From the NCBI GenBank assembly GCA_009777775.1, contig WRLE01000013.1, forward strand, positions 44,993 to 108,992: DNA of 64,000 nt. Direction: 5' to 3'. This DNA comes from Oscillospiraceae bacterium. GTDB lineage: Bacteria; Bacillota; Clostridia; Oscillospirales; Oscillospiraceae. The notes under the pieces are model-generated. The model ran no database searches and was not told where the DNA came from. It worked only from the letters and a program-made list of their open reading frames with translations. Positions 53,830 through 62,987 of this stretch are shown here, piece after piece. The position numbers and the translations under genes were made by a program. Positions within the stretch are counted from its first letter, which is position 1. Each line of letters begins with the position of its first letter.

Positions 53830-56577
53830 TTACAAGCTCTTTTGGCTCTCTAGCAAATTGCTCAGCAAGGCTTTGGATTTTTCTAGTTTGTCTCGCTCTG
53901 TAGAAACCACATTCTCGGGAGCCTTTGAAGTAAACTGCTCGTTAGCGAGCCTTGCTTCTAGGGACTCAATTTCAACCCTAGCCTTTGCTATTTCCTTTTC
54001 AATACGCTCTCGTTCCTTGTCCATGTCAACCAAATCAGCCATGGGCATATAAAGGCGAGCATCACCAGTGGAAACAGCCACTAGCCCTGACATATCAGAG
54101 GGGTTGCTATTAGAAATGCTCAAATCGTTGGCATATGCGAGTCTCCCTAGATAAATGCTTCCCGCTTCAAATACGGAAACTTTATTTGTAACAATGGTAA
54201 GGCTTGACTTTCTCGACGGTGGCACATTCATGGCTGCTCTCTGAGTCCTAACAGCGCGGACAGCTTCGATGATGGACTCGAAATCAGCCTCGTCAGCGGG
54301 AAAATGCAAGCTATCTGTAAACTCTGGAAAAGCTTGAATCATCAAAGCATCTCCCAGCATTGATTTATTAAGAGGAAGGGCTTGCCAAATCTCTTCGGTG
54401 ATAAAAGGCATAAAAGGATGGAGCAGAGCCAGCACCTTGTCAAGCACATACAACAAAACCTTTTGCGCTCCCAGAGAACCATCACCACCAGCTTGAAGCC
54501 TGGGTTTTGTCAGCTCAATATACCAGTCACAATAACTATCCCAGATGAAATCATATATTTTAGTGGCAGCAACGCCAAGCTCGTACTTGTCAAGGTTATC
54601 GCAAACCTCGCCAGCGAGGGTGTTTAGCTTGGATAAAATCCATTTATCTTCAAGCTCAAGCAACTCAGGTAAAGCACCATCCCATGTCGATTGCGCCACA
54701 GAATCCGCAGCACCAGCAGCCCCAGTCGCACCTGCTACGCCAGTCGCAGTACCAGCCACGCCAGCCGCACCAGCCGCATCAGCACCAACAGCCGCAGTAC
54801 CAAACACCGACTCATCAAGATTCATCAAAACAAAGCGGCTAGCATTCCATATCTTATTGGCAAAATTGCGCATAGCCTCGCAACGTTCAGGATAAAAACG
54901 AATATCATTTCCAGGGCTATTTCCAGTAACAAGATTAAAACGCAAAGCGTCGGCGCCGTATGCCTCAATAATATCAATGGGATCTACACCATTGCCCAAG
55001 GACTTGCTCATTTTTCTACCTATAGAATCTCGGATGATACCATTGAGGAAAACAGTGTGGAAAGGTGTCTGTTTCGTATGCTCCAAACCGGAAAAAATCA
55101 TCCTGGCGACCCAGAAGAAAATAATATCATAGCCAGTGACTAAAACATCAGTTGGATAAAAATATTCCATATCAGCTGTTTCCTCGGGCCAGCCCAAGGT
55201 TGAAAATGGCCACAAAGCCGAAGAAAACCAAGTATCTAAAACATCTGGGTCTCGCACAATATCGCTACTGCCGCATTTTTCGCAAACATCAGGATCTTCT
55301 CGAGAAACAGTAACATGACCACAATCGCAATACCAAACAGGAATTTGATGCCCCCACCAAAGCTGCCTGGAAATGCACCAATCTCTGACATTCTCCATCC
55401 AATGGGTATAAATCTTCGTAAAACGCTCGGGAACGAATTTTGTTTCCCCGGACTCCACGACTTCAATCGCATCTTTGGCAAGGGGTGTCATTTTCACGAA
55501 CCATTGATCTGAGGTAATTGGCTCAACAACAGTGTCGCAACGGTAGCAGACACCCAAACTATGCTCATAATCTTCAGTTTTTACCAGTAGACCAAGTGCT
55601 TCCAAATCAGCTATGACAGCAGAGCGAGCATCGTAGCGGTCAAGACCGTTGTACTTTCCGCTATTAATGACTTTTGCATCTTCGTCCAGCATCAAAACCT
55701 GCTCCAAGCCATGACGCTGACCCACTTCAAAGTCGTTGGGGTCATGGCAGGGAGTCATTTTCACACAGCCTGTACCAAATTCCATTTCCACATAATCATC
55801 GGCGATTATGGGAATCTCCCTGTTCATTAATGGGAGAATGACAGTTTTTCCAACCAAATGGGAAAAGCGTTCATCGGCAGGATTCACAGCAACACCAGTA
55901 TCGCCCAGCATGGTCTCAGGTCTAGTGGTGGCAACAACAAGAAACTCATCTGAGTCTTTCACCTGATACTTTATATACCACAAATGACCATGATGCTCAT
56001 CATATTCCACCTCAGCATCGGAAAGGGCTGTGGTGCAGCTGGGACACCAATTGATGATGCGGTTGCCCTTATATATAAGATCCTTTTCATATAGAGCGAC
56101 AAAAACCTCCCGCACAGCAGCGGAGCAACCGTCGTCCATGGTGAAACGCTCCCTATCCCAATCGCAGGAACTACCGAGCTTTTTGAGCTGCTCGACAATA
56201 CGCCCACCGTAAAGGTGTTTCCACTCCCAGACACGCTCAAGAAACTTCTCCCTGCCCAAATCATGGCGTGATAAACCCTCGTTTCGGAGATCCTCTTCAA
56301 CTTTAATTTGCGTCGCAATACCCGCATGGTCGGTACCAGGAACCCACAAAGCGGCAAAACCTTGCATTCTCTTATATCGAATTAATATATCTTGAAGAGA
56401 ATTATTAAAAGCATGTCCCAGATGGAGCTGCCCTGTTACATTAGGAGGAGGAATTACGATGGTAAAAGGCTTACGCAAAGGGTCGATTACACCCTTAAAA
56501 TACCCACCATCCATCCACATTTTGTAGATTTTGTCCTCGACATGGGAAGGATCATAGACTTTTTCCAATTGACTCAT
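53830..56577 (-). CDS. valS: Valyl-tRNA synthetase with Ala/Gly-rich insert
   Basis: 915 aa class I synthetase that charges tRNA-Val. HIGH-like [13 protein letters not shown] near residue 45, editing domain ([19 protein letters not shown]), KMSKS ([13 protein letters not shown]) near 525, anticodon-binding domain, and C-terminal coiled coil. Between catalytic and anticodon-binding domains (about residues 592-627) lies an Ala/Gly/Val/Thr stretch ([18 protein letters not shown]..) of some 35 residues which is not usual in ValRS; it arises from a GC-rich triplet tract in the DNA near 54690-54810. ATG 56577 has GGAG 11 nt upstream. No T-box leader is recognisable. Confidence 0.97.
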   Translation of the reverse strand: MSQLEKVYDPSHVEDKIYKMWMDGGYFKGVIDPLRKPFTIVIPPPNVTGQLHLGHAFNNSLQDILIRYKRMQGFAALWVPGTDHAGIATQIKVEEDLRNEGLSRHDLGREKFLERVWEWKHLYGGRIVEQLKKLGSSCDWDRERFTMDDGCSAAVREVFVALYEKDLIYKGNRIINWCPSCTTALSDAEVEYDEHHGHLWYIKYQVKDSDEFLVVATTRPETMLGDTGVAVNPADERFSHLVGKTVILPLMNREIPIIADDYVEMEFGTGCVKMTPCHDPNDFEVGQRHGLEQVLMLDEDAKVINSGKYNGLDRYDARSAVIADLEALGLLVKTEDYEHSLGVCYRCDTVVEPITSDQWFVKMTPLAKDAIEVVESGETKFVPERFTKIYTHWMENVRDWCISRQLWWGHQIPVWYCDCGHVTVSREDPDVCEKCGSSDIVRDPDVLDTWFSSALWPFSTLGWPEETADMEYFYPTDVLVTGYDIIFFWVARMIFSGLEHTKQTPFHTVFLNGIIRDSIGRKMSKSLGNGVDPIDIIEAYGADALRFNLVTGNSPGNDIRFYPERCEAMRNFANKIWNASRFVLMNLDESVFGTAAVGADAAGAAGVAGTATGVAGATGAAGAADSVAQSTWDGALPELLELEDKWILSKLNTLAGEVCDNLDKYELGVAATKIYDFIWDSYCDWYIELTKPRLQAGGDGSLGAQKVLLYVLDKVLALLHPFMPFITEEIWQALPLNKSMLGDALMIQAFPEFTDSLHFPADEADFESIIEAVRAVRTQRAAMNVPPSRKSSLTIVTNKVSVFEAGSIYLGRLAYANDLSISNSNPSDMSGLVAVSTGDARLYMPMADLVDMDKERERIEKEIAKARVEIESLEARLANEQFTSKAPENVVSTERDKLEKSKALLSNLLESQKSL

Positions 56578-56620
56578 AACAAAAGCAACTCCTGTCTTAT
56601 ATATACATACATGATTTCTT

Positions 56621-56771
56621 GTTACAAGTCACGGGGTGCTTCGTAGGCACAAACCGTGTCATCTAAGAGCGAAGCGAAGGATCTTACTACACCGAAATTG
56701 CTGTCTATTAAGATTGCCACGTCGCTTTGCTCCTAGCAATGACACGGGATAGTTCCTCCATGACTAGTAAC
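56621..56771 (-). mobile_element. MITE-like dispersed element, copy 2 (151 bp)
   Basis: GTTACAAGTCACGGGG at one end and CATGACTAGTAAC at the other; inner block reads GTGTCATCTAAGAGCG ... GATTGCCACGTCGCTTTGC in the opposite orientation to copy 1. It fills most of the 307-bp space between valS and the nitroreductase gene. Confidence 0.8.
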
Positions 56772-56884
56772 GATTTCTATAGATGAAATTGTAAAGGAAA
56801 TATTCCATATTGTCAACTTGATATATTAGCGGTATAATAAAGCTGTGCAAACTGTGCATAAAACAATTAATTGGAGGAATACTG

Positions 56885-57436
56885 ATGAACGAAACTATAA
56901 AATCTATCATGGAGCGCAACTCTTGTCGTGACTTTAAAGACACACCCCTCACGGAAGAGCAGCTGAAAACAATAGTGGATGCCGCCTTAGCAGCACCCAG
57001 CGCAATGAACCGCCAACCCTGGCATGTGGTTGTTGTAAAAGACAAAGCAATTGTTGACGAGCTAGATGCAGCAGGCATCGATGTCATAACGAAAAACAAC
57101 CCAGAAGCATTGGAACGCATGAAGGAACGTGGTGGCAAAATCTTCTATAACGCTCCTTGCGTGATATATGTCCTTTCGGACGGCTCCGCTTATGGAAGCA
57201 TGGACAGTGGCATTTTAACACAAAATGTATGCATTGCAGCCCAATCCATGGGGCTGAGTACCTGCATCGTTGGAATGGCAAACATGCCCTTAACAGGCGA
57301 AAAAGGTGATGAATACAAAAAAATGCTAAAATTCCCAGAAGGCTATGAGTTCGCCATCGGAATCCTCTTGGGAACACCAAACACAGGCAAAGAACCCCAC
57401 GAACTAGTACCAGAAAAAGTCACATATATTGGATGA
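56885..57436 (+). CDS. Nitroreductase family protein
   Basis: 183 aa, FMN-dependent oxidoreductase of the NfsB/FRP family: IMERNSCRDFKDTPLTEEQL at the N-terminus with FMN-binding RxSCRxF, AALAAPSAMNRQPWHVVVVKD, NAPCVIYVLSD, GILTQNVCIAAQSMGLSTCIVG and the C-terminal FAIGILLGTPNT. Uses NAD(P)H to reduce nitro compounds, quinones or flavins. ATG 56885 has GGAGG at 7 nt. Followed by a terminator at 57459. Substrate unknown. Confidence 0.92.
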   Translation: MNETIKSIMERNSCRDFKDTPLTEEQLKTIVDAALAAPSAMNRQPWHVVVVKDKAIVDELDAAGIDVITKNNPEALERMKERGGKIFYNAPCVIYVLSDGSAYGSMDSGILTQNVCIAAQSMGLSTCIVGMANMPLTGEKGDEYKKMLKFPEGYEFAIGILLGTPNTGKEPHELVPEKVTYIG

Positions 57437-57458
57437 ACAAACAATAGAGAGCTAAACA

Positions 57459-57496
57459 AATCCCCTAAATGGTTATGATATACCAATTAGGGGATT
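57459..57496 (+). terminator. Terminator after the nitroreductase gene
   Basis: AATCCCCTAA (57459-57468) pairs with TTAGGGGATT (57487-57496) with an inner TGGT/ACCA; then ATTATATTTG. Confidence 0.85.
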
Positions 57497-57522
57497 ATTA
57501 TATTTGTGGAAATGAGCTAAGA

Positions 57523-57663
57523 CTACGTTGTTTTTTTCTTATCATTGCTTGTTTCGCGAATTATCATTTTTGACTCGATTTTTATTTTGTCACCAGGTTT
57601 GGCGTTCTTAAACTGTTCACGTCGAGCACGAACTTTGTCTTTTACTTCTTGCGATATTTTCAT
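57523..57663 (-). CDS. Small basic protein of the twin cassette, copy 1 (46 aa)
   Basis: Too short for usual ORF calls. The product begins MKISQEVKDKVRARREQF and continues KNAKPGDKIKIESK, strongly basic, one helix plus tail. Its ATG overlaps the stop codon of the 172-aa gene in the sequence ATGA, so it is translationally coupled. A close homologue is placed identically at 62844-62987 (MKVSQEVKDRVRAREEF), also overlapping its partner. I know no family; a role as partner, immunity or nucleic-acid-binding protein is only a guess. Confidence 0.7.
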   Translation of the reverse strand: MKISQEVKDKVRARREQFKNAKPGDKIKIESKMIIRETSNDKKKTT

Positions 57664-58178
57664 TCAAATACCCCCCATTCATAGTATTTATGGCCGAATC
57701 TTTTTTCCGTCTCTTTTAAATAATCGCTCATTTCCTTGGCAAGCTTAGTTATTATTTCCGTTTTTTCGATTTCGTTGTTTATTTTTTCTAAAGATGCTTT
57801 CCCATTTTCGAATAATTGTTCATATTCCTCTATGAATTCATCTCTCTTATTATGGTTACCAGGAAGTAAACTACCTGGAGAGAATGCAGATACCGAGTGT
57901 TTTGTGACTGCAATAACTAAATGAAGTTGATATTCAGCAGCCGTGTCCATATCTGCACCAGACAATAGTTTGTCAGTCAAGTCACCGTTGTCTACATGAC
58001 TATGGACTAGAATTGTACCTTTCATTTGATCAAATTCATCTTTGTCGAATTCTACTTCATTTGCAGTTCCATTGCGTATAGAAAATAGCACTTGTCCATC
58101 TCGATTATACACAATCGCTTTTTCTATTTCATCATCTTTATGTATGAATCTCAAAAAATCATTTATAAATACATCCAA
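57660..58178 (-). CDS. Unrecognised protein with HxH...SxxD motif, copy 1
   Basis: 172 aa, acidic N-terminal half, helical C-terminal half. The central block ILVHSHVD then LLSGADMDTAA gives H-S-H-x(n)-S-x-x-D, the arrangement of JAB/MPN metallopeptidases and related phage or toxin domains; a SAFSPGSLLPGN block follows. A paralogue at 62987 keeps all of these. TTG 58178 is the start (AGGAC upstream, TTG GAY). A consensus promoter sits at 58213-58241. The 46-aa gene overlaps its end. Function unknown. Confidence 0.75.
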   Translation of the reverse strand: MDVFINDFLRFIHKDDEIEKAIVYNRDGQVLFSIRNGTANEVEFDKDEFDQMKGTILVHSHVDNGDLTDKLLSGADMDTAAEYQLHLVIAVTKHSVSAFSPGSLLPGNHNKRDEFIEEYEQLFENGKASLEKINNEIEKTEIITKLAKEMSDYLKETEKRFGHKYYEWGVFE

Positions 58179-58212
58179 AGTATGAGTGTCCTACCCAAGT
58201 ATGAGATAATTG

Positions 58213-58241
58213 ATTTTACGTATAATATAGGCTTGTGTCAA
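58213..58241 (-). promoter_or_regulatory. Promoter of twin cassette copy 1
   Basis: On the minus strand TTGACA (58241-58236), 17 bp, TAAAAT (58218-58213). Identical hexamers and spacing precede copy 2. Confidence 0.8.
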
Positions 58242-58341
58242 TAGAAAGTTATTACTAGTAATGAATAAAACACTAATAATAATATATATAATATTATCCT
58301 GAGTTGATATAAGTGGTATATATCATTGTTTCAAAAAGACT

Positions 58342-59397
58342 TCATTTTATTAACTCTTTCAACCGCAGTGCGGCTGGCTCGTATTCATCGCATTTTTTAT
58401 ACATTTCTATAGCATCTTCTTCCATGCCGACACATTCTAGGACTACTCCAATGTTGTAATAGGACAAATATGAAGTAATGCCGCTGTAATCGGTGATGTC
58501 TGCGCCGATGCAGCTTTCGTATTGCTCCACGGCTTCGACGAACATACCGTTGTTTTGCAAAGCATGGGCAGTGAGAAAACGAAACTGAGCTTTGGAGGAA
58601 TAACGCTCATAATGCTCCAAAAGAAATTCGAGAGCCTTTTCGTATTGCCCTGTGTTTATCAACGCATAACCATAACACTCCACCAAAGCATACACATAAT
58701 CAAGGCGAAAATCCAAAGAAGCAGCCAAAGCCTGCTCAAAGTAAATACAAGCCTGGGGGAGGTCGCGGCTGCTGTCGAAAAAGCATTTTCCCAACTGGTA
58801 AAGCAAATAGGAATCACCAGGACTGCTCTCCAGCTCCTTTCGTAGAAGCCTCTCGTTTCGCTCCAGCTTGCCCTTTGCCTCTTTAACTTCCTGGGAATAA
58901 CCATAATGAATAATATCAATGGGAATCGCTTTGATGGTTTTCTGAAAATCTCCAATGGGTACAATTTGCTCGTGGATAATCCCGCTGAAATGGTGATATT
59001 TGCGATTATATAAACGAGACAGGGAAGAAGTACCTTTGCTGCTCATCTCCACCATGTTAATGGCACCCACGGCTAGCTCATCGCTTAAGAAAGTCTCCAG
59101 CGCAGAAAAATCCACGCTGACTATTTCTTCATCGGCATCTAAAACCAGCAGCCAGTCGTTTTTAGCACAATCAGCGGAAAAATTTCGAGCAGCAGAAAAA
59201 TCGTCACACCAAGGAAAATGAACAAGCTTAGCTCCATGTGCCAAGACAATATCAACAGTCCCATCCGTTGACCCAGTATCAGCCACCACTATTTCATCGG
59301 GATTCAAAACAGATAAAACGCTATTCAAAGCAGCATCTAAAAAAGACTCTTCATTTTTAACTATCATACAAACGCTAATGGGAAGCGAACTGCTCAT
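58342..59397 (-). CDS. Family 2 glycosyltransferase with C-terminal TPRs
   Basis: 351 aa. GT-A domain: ISVCMIVKNEESFLDAALNSVL, DEIVVADTGSTDGTVDIV, FAA-like DFSAARNFSADCAKNDWLLVLDADEEI with the DxD metal site (DADE). The C-terminal 180 residues are tetratricopeptide-like helices (GDSYLLYQLGKCFFDSSRDLPQACIYFEQAL; YEKALEFLLEHYERY; AIEMYKKCDEYEPA). This pairing is common in Firmicutes/Paenibacillus family enzymes that decorate proteins or cell-surface glycans. ATG 59397 has GAGG 8 nt upstream; the longer frame to 59448 lacks it. Downstream lies the twin cassette copy 1. Confidence 0.88.
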   Translation of the reverse strand: MSSSLPISVCMIVKNEESFLDAALNSVLSVLNPDEIVVADTGSTDGTVDIVLAHGAKLVHFPWCDDFSAARNFSADCAKNDWLLVLDADEEIVSVDFSALETFLSDELAVGAINMVEMSSKGTSSLSRLYNRKYHHFSGIIHEQIVPIGDFQKTIKAIPIDIIHYGYSQEVKEAKGKLERNERLLRKELESSPGDSYLLYQLGKCFFDSSRDLPQACIYFEQALAASLDFRLDYVYALVECYGYALINTGQYEKALEFLLEHYERYSSKAQFRFLTAHALQNNGMFVEAVEQYESCIGADITDYSGITSYLSYYNIGVVLECVGMEEDAIEMYKKCDEYEPAALRLKELIK

Positions 59398-59471
59398 AGA
59401 CAATACCTCAGTTATGCTAATTAAAAGACTCCCTGTAAAAACCAACAATGGGAGTACAGGAGTGAACCATA

Positions 59472-61133
59472 TTAATCAACCATCACCACTTCGCAAGTTT
59501 TCTTATTGAATGCGATGGCGTATTTGTATACACGGGTGTAGCCTTCTTGTTTCAATGTGTGAATATATGCCTTTTCTTCTATTTGCTCCAGAGCTTTTTG
59601 AGCTTCTTCTTTCATTGCAGTTGCTTGGTCGTCTCTCAGGTGCTTGAACTCCACTACCACAGCGGCTTGCGTTTTGTCATTGGGCTTTATCAGACAATCC
59701 GCTCTACCTTTACCCGATTCTTGGTTGGAACGAACTGTATAGCTATTCGATGCTGCTAGAAGCATCCCATAAATAAACATATGATAGCTGTTTTCTTTCA
59801 CCAGGTCAAAACTGCTGGGGTTGTGAAGAATGTCATCATTCAGGGTTCGAGATACACCGTCAGCATCTCCATTTAATAAGCAGCTAACAAACTCTTGTAT
59901 ACTATCGGAAACAGTCTCTCTTTCTTCTCTTAACCATTCCATGGCATATCTGGAAAATGTGTCCTTAACTTCCATATTTACCAATTCAGCTTCAAATATA
60001 GCACCATTGGCTCCATTACAGGGCTTCAGGTATCCAGCATGAAGCAGCAGAGTCCAAAAAGTGTTTGTACCAACATATTTTATCGGATATGTAATTTGAT
60101 CAGCCAGGGACATTTTAATGGGAGAACCCGTGAGAAGACCAGCTAAATCGTTCCGAAGCCTATCATCGCCTTTGTGGAAGACATCTCGCAGAATTCCAAC
60201 TGAACCGGTGTTCACCCAGTAGTTTTGAAGTTTCTGTGAGTCAATATACATCGTGATGCTCCAGGGGTTGTACATATCTTGCCCGCCGAACCTATAGCCA
60301 TCGTACCAGCTCTTTATTTCATCGTATTTTTCGGATATTTCATACATTTCGCAGGCGGCAATGACTTCATCTTCCGTAAAACCGAAGCAGCTGGAAAACT
60401 CATCGTCTAAAACCCCACATATTTTTGGGTTATTGAAACTGCTGAAAAGTCCTTCTTTGGATATCCTTTGAACACCTGTGAGTACACCAAATTCCAATGC
60501 ATTGTTGGTCTTGAATGCACTCCCTAGAAAACCGCGCATGAAGCCGATCATTTCATCATAGTAGCCATATCTTTCAGAGCTATCTATGGGTGTATCATAT
60601 TCGTCCAGCAGAATTATCACCCGTTTTTGATGGTGCTTGTATAAGCAGGTAGCCAAGAACAGAAAAGCTGTTCTGAGTTCCGATTCCGTCGCTTCCATCG
60701 AACAATATTTGTAAAACATTTTCTTTTCAAATTCGTTTAGAAAACTGCTCTCCAACAAATACATGCTATCTTGAAAAATAGTAGAAACAAGATTGCTTAT
60801 GCTGTGAAGCGCATTTTCGTATGTTCTCTCTTCAACATTTTTTAGTGTGAACGAAATGACTGGATATTGGTTCTGGTGTTTTTCACAGATTTCTATGTAC
60901 TTAGAAATTTCCAAACCGTCAAACAGAGATTTGCTATTTTTATTAATATCGAAGAAACTTCGCAGCATACTCATATTTAGCGTTTTACCGAAACGCCTAG
61001 GTCTTGTTATTAAGGTTACTTCGCCTCGCTTTTCCAGCAATTCTCGAATGAACAAGGTCTTATCAATATAGAAATAATCATTTTCACGCATCTTTTCAAA
61101 AGACTCAACTCCAATGATTATCTGCTTCTTCAT
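59472..61133 (-). CDS. AAA-ATPase-like (DUF1703-type) protein with PD-(D/E)XK nuclease
   Basis: 553 aa. N-terminal IIIGVESFEKMRENDYFYIDKTLFIRELLE and the P-loop variant LITRPRRFGKTLNMSML (about residues 40-57) are diagnostic of the AAA-ATPase-like family; the Walker B-like VIILLDEYDTPI follows near 175. The C-terminal part has RADCLI ... AVVVEFKHLRD, a PD-(D/E)XK-type D...ExK site. Family members occur in many copies in clostridial and Bacteroidetes genomes, presumably as mobile or defence-type elements. ATG 61133 has GGAGGG at 7 nt. Function unproven. Confidence 0.9.
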   Translation of the reverse strand: MKKQIIIGVESFEKMRENDYFYIDKTLFIRELLEKRGEVTLITRPRRFGKTLNMSMLRSFFDINKNSKSLFDGLEISKYIEICEKHQNQYPVISFTLKNVEERTYENALHSISNLVSTIFQDSMYLLESSFLNEFEKKMFYKYCSMEATESELRTAFLFLATCLYKHHQKRVIILLDEYDTPIDSSERYGYYDEMIGFMRGFLGSAFKTNNALEFGVLTGVQRISKEGLFSSFNNPKICGVLDDEFSSCFGFTEDEVIAACEMYEISEKYDEIKSWYDGYRFGGQDMYNPWSITMYIDSQKLQNYWVNTGSVGILRDVFHKGDDRLRNDLAGLLTGSPIKMSLADQITYPIKYVGTNTFWTLLLHAGYLKPCNGANGAIFEAELVNMEVKDTFSRYAMEWLREERETVSDSIQEFVSCLLNGDADGVSRTLNDDILHNPSSFDLVKENSYHMFIYGMLLAASNSYTVRSNQESGKGRADCLIKPNDKTQAAVVVEFKHLRDDQATAMKEEAQKALEQIEEKAYIHTLKQEGYTRVYKYAIAFNKKTCEVVMVD

Positions 61134-61252
61134 TGCAAATCCCTCCTCTTATATAGCATTCACATAGCATAATAATCCAACTCTCAACTCACCGCATGTT
61201 TTCTTAATTATATCGTTATCCATCACTATAATCAAGCAAAAACAATGGATTA

Positions 61253-62017
61253 TTACCTTAACTCCCGCTCCAGCGTGGTGGTCCAAGTCTTCACTGTCTG
61301 CATCCTTAAAAATTCAAACATCGGAATAATATCTTCGGAAACATCATATGCAGCTAGCGCAGCATAATAAAGAGACTTATCCTCATCATAAACAATTAGA
61401 GGAGGGTGATTATTTATCATTAGAAAATAATTCAATAAAGTACGCCCAACTCTACCGTTTCCATCTGCAAAGGGATGTATATGCTCAAATCGTGCATGAA
61501 AGTAAGCAGCAGCTGTGAGTAGAGCGTCACCAGAGCTATCTTCATGGAAATCGACAAGCTCAGATAATAAGGCAGCGACATCGGACTCCACCTCATCGGG
61601 CATCGAGACGACTTCCGATTGACCAACAACAAAATCATGACGCTTGAACTCCCCAGGACGCTCTCCAAGCTCCACATAACGCCGCTGATCATATGTGCCA
61701 CTTGTGAGCACAGCATGCACCTCTTTGACTAATGCTACAGAGATTAGCTCCTTGTCAGCAAGCATTGGTAAAAGCAGCTCATAACACATTCTTTGATTTG
61801 CCAGCTCAAAAATTGTTCGAGGTGTTCCCGAATAGCCAAGAATTCGTCCATTTTCAAATACTTCTCGAGTATCGTGATATGTAATCTCATCATTTTCAAT
61901 TTTCCCCGAATTATATGCAAAGAGGATGCGGAAATTATGAAGCCGCTGGTCAATCTCCACAGCAGATTCAAGCGAAAAACTAAGCCAAAGCTCAACAATA
62001 CTCAAATAATCGTCCAA
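61253..62017 (-). CDS. Fic family AMP-transferase (class II, self-inhibited)
   Basis: 254 aa. Catalytic loop HPFADGNGRVGR near residue 165 is the full Fic consensus HPFxxGNGRxxR. An inhibitory helix SGKIEN at residues 37-42 fits (S/T)xxxE(G/N), which places it in the class with N-terminal auto-inhibition. It should transfer AMP from ATP to a protein Ser/Thr/Tyr; the target is unknown. Start TTG 62017 has GGGAG at 8 nt. No antitoxin-like partner is next to it. Lies downstream of a MITE. Confidence 0.9.
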   Translation of the reverse strand: MDDYLSIVELWLSFSLESAVEIDQRLHNFRILFAYNSGKIENDEITYHDTREVFENGRILGYSGTPRTIFELANQRMCYELLLPMLADKELISVALVKEVHAVLTSGTYDQRRYVELGERPGEFKRHDFVVGQSEVVSMPDEVESDVAALLSELVDFHEDSSGDALLTAAAYFHARFEHIHPFADGNGRVGRTLLNYFLMINNHPPLIVYDEDKSLYYAALAAYDVSEDIIPMFEFLRMQTVKTWTTTLERELR

Positions 62018-62125
62018 AAAAACACTCCCTTCAAAAATCCACGAAGAGAGTATACCATAATATGCAACAGTTTTGAAAAAATAATTGATTATGTTCTAGA
62101 TGAAGCCCTTTATAACTATATAATT

Positions 62126-62345
62126 GTTACAAGTCATGGGGTAAAAACCGGTGTCATTGCGAGGAGCGAAGCGATCTCACCCCAGTGTCATTGCGAGGAG
62201 CGAAGCGATCTCACCCCAGTGTCATTGCGAGGAGCGAAGCGACGTGGCAATCTTATTAGTCGGAAATTTCGGTATAATAAGATCCTTCGCTATCGCTCTT
62301 AGATGACACGGTTAGTGTCCCGAAACACCACCATGACCAGTTATA
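62126..62345 (+). mobile_element. MITE-like dispersed element, copy 3 (about 220 bp)
   Basis: GTTACAAGTCATGGGG at 62126 and CATGACCAGTTAT near 62345; inside, TGTCATTGCGAGGAGCGAAG occurs three times in tandem (62152, 62186, 62221), so this copy has grown by internal duplication. An ORF reading across it encodes Arg-rich CEERSDLTPVSLRGAKRRGN, an artefact of the repeat. Confidence 0.8.
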
Positions 62346-62369
62346 TATAATTCAAGATAATGAATAAAA

Positions 62370-62411
62370 TCGTGCATACAGCTTGAAATGCACGACAAAA
62401 TATGGTACAAT
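62370..62411 (+). promoter_or_regulatory. Promoter and dyad operator of the relB gene
   Basis: TTGAAA 62383-62388, 17 bp, TACAAT 62406-62411. A perfect TCGTGCA/TGCACGA dyad (62370-62376 and 62389-62395) spans the -35 region, as expected for an antitoxin autorepressor site. Confidence 0.65.
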
Positions 62412-62440
62412 ATAAGCAAATTAATTTTGGAGGTATAAAA

Positions 62441-62707
62441 ATGGCTGATACAATTAATGTGACAATCAGGCTTGATAGAGATATAAAAGAACAAGCAGAA
62501 AGAATGTTCAACGATTTTGGCATGAACTTATCTACGGCGTTCAACATATTCGCACGTCAAGCATTACGTGAAGGCAAGATACCATTTGAAATTTCTGACC
62601 CATTTTACAGCGAAAAAAATCAAGCTGAATTAAGTCGCCGTATAGCTGAAATCGAAGCAGGGGTAAACATATCAATACATGATTTGATTGAGGTTGATGA
62701 TGATTAA
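62441..62707 (+). CDS. RelB/DinJ family antitoxin
   Basis: 88 aa, ribbon-helix-helix type N-terminus DTINVTIRLDRDIKEQAERMFNDFGMNLSTAFNIFARQAL followed by a toxin-binding tail (SDPFYSEKNQAELSRRIAEIEAG). Antitoxins of this family bind DNA as dimers and neutralise YoeB/RelE-type RNases. ATG 62441 has GGAGG at 7 nt; the upstream ATG at 62402 is not credible. Its last codons overlap the start of the truncated toxin gene at 62700. Confidence 0.9.
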   Translation: MADTINVTIRLDRDIKEQAERMFNDFGMNLSTAFNIFARQALREGKIPFEISDPFYSEKNQAELSRRIAEIEAGVNISIHDLIEVDDD

Positions 62708-62774
62708 AGTTTGGCATGACAATGCATGGGACGAATATATTGCATGGCAACAGCAAGACAGAACCCCCAGATAG
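62700..62774 (+). pseudogene. YoeB/Txe toxin remnant, copy 1
   Basis: ATG 62700 overlaps the relB end. The 24-codon stub begins MIKVWHDNAWDEYIAWQQQD, exactly the start of YoeB-like toxins (xxWxDxAWxDYxxWQxxD), then stops at TAG 62772 next to a hairpin (62764-62798). The remaining about 60 residues with the RNase site are missing. Confidence 0.75.
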
Positions 62775-62798
62775 CACTCTAGCGAGTTCATCTGGGGG
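62764..62798. repeat. Hairpin that truncates the toxin stub
   Basis: CCCCCAGAT (62764-62772) and ATCTGGGGG (62790-62798) form a perfect 9-bp stem with an inner ACTC/GAGT stem. It sits where the YoeB frame breaks. Confidence 0.7.
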
Positions 62799-62843
62799 AG
62801 TATATCGTTTAATACTGTTGCAATGCAGTTGATGACAACTGTC

Positions 62844-62987
62844 TTAAGAATGCTTTGTCTTCGGTTTAGTTTTTGTCGCCTTTTTATTATTATTTGATTC
62901 CAAGCGTATTAAATCGGTCGGTTTGGCATTTTTTAAAAATTCTTCTCTTGCTCGTACTCTATCTTTTACTTCTTGTGATACTTTCAT
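62844..62987 (-). CDS. Small basic protein of the twin cassette, copy 2 (47 aa)
   Basis: Begins MKVSQEVKDRVRAREEFL and continues KNAKPTDLIRLES, then a Lys-rich tail (NNNKKATKTKPKTK). Its ATG overlaps the stop of the 171-aa gene in TGATG. Homologous to the gene at 57523 with the N-terminal part nearly identical, showing it is a real protein. Function unknown. Confidence 0.7.
   Translation of the reverse strand: MKVSQEVKDRVRAREEFLKNAKPTDLIRLESNNNKKATKTKPKTKHS

Noticed and set aside
56578..56884. T-box leader for valS
   Set aside because: The upstream region is mainly a MITE-like element; no T-box consensus AGGGTGGNACCGCG was found.
61793..62302. 169-aa plus-strand ORF
   Set aside because: Antisense to the Fic gene, and its C-terminal part is the Arg-rich translation of the MITE-like element.
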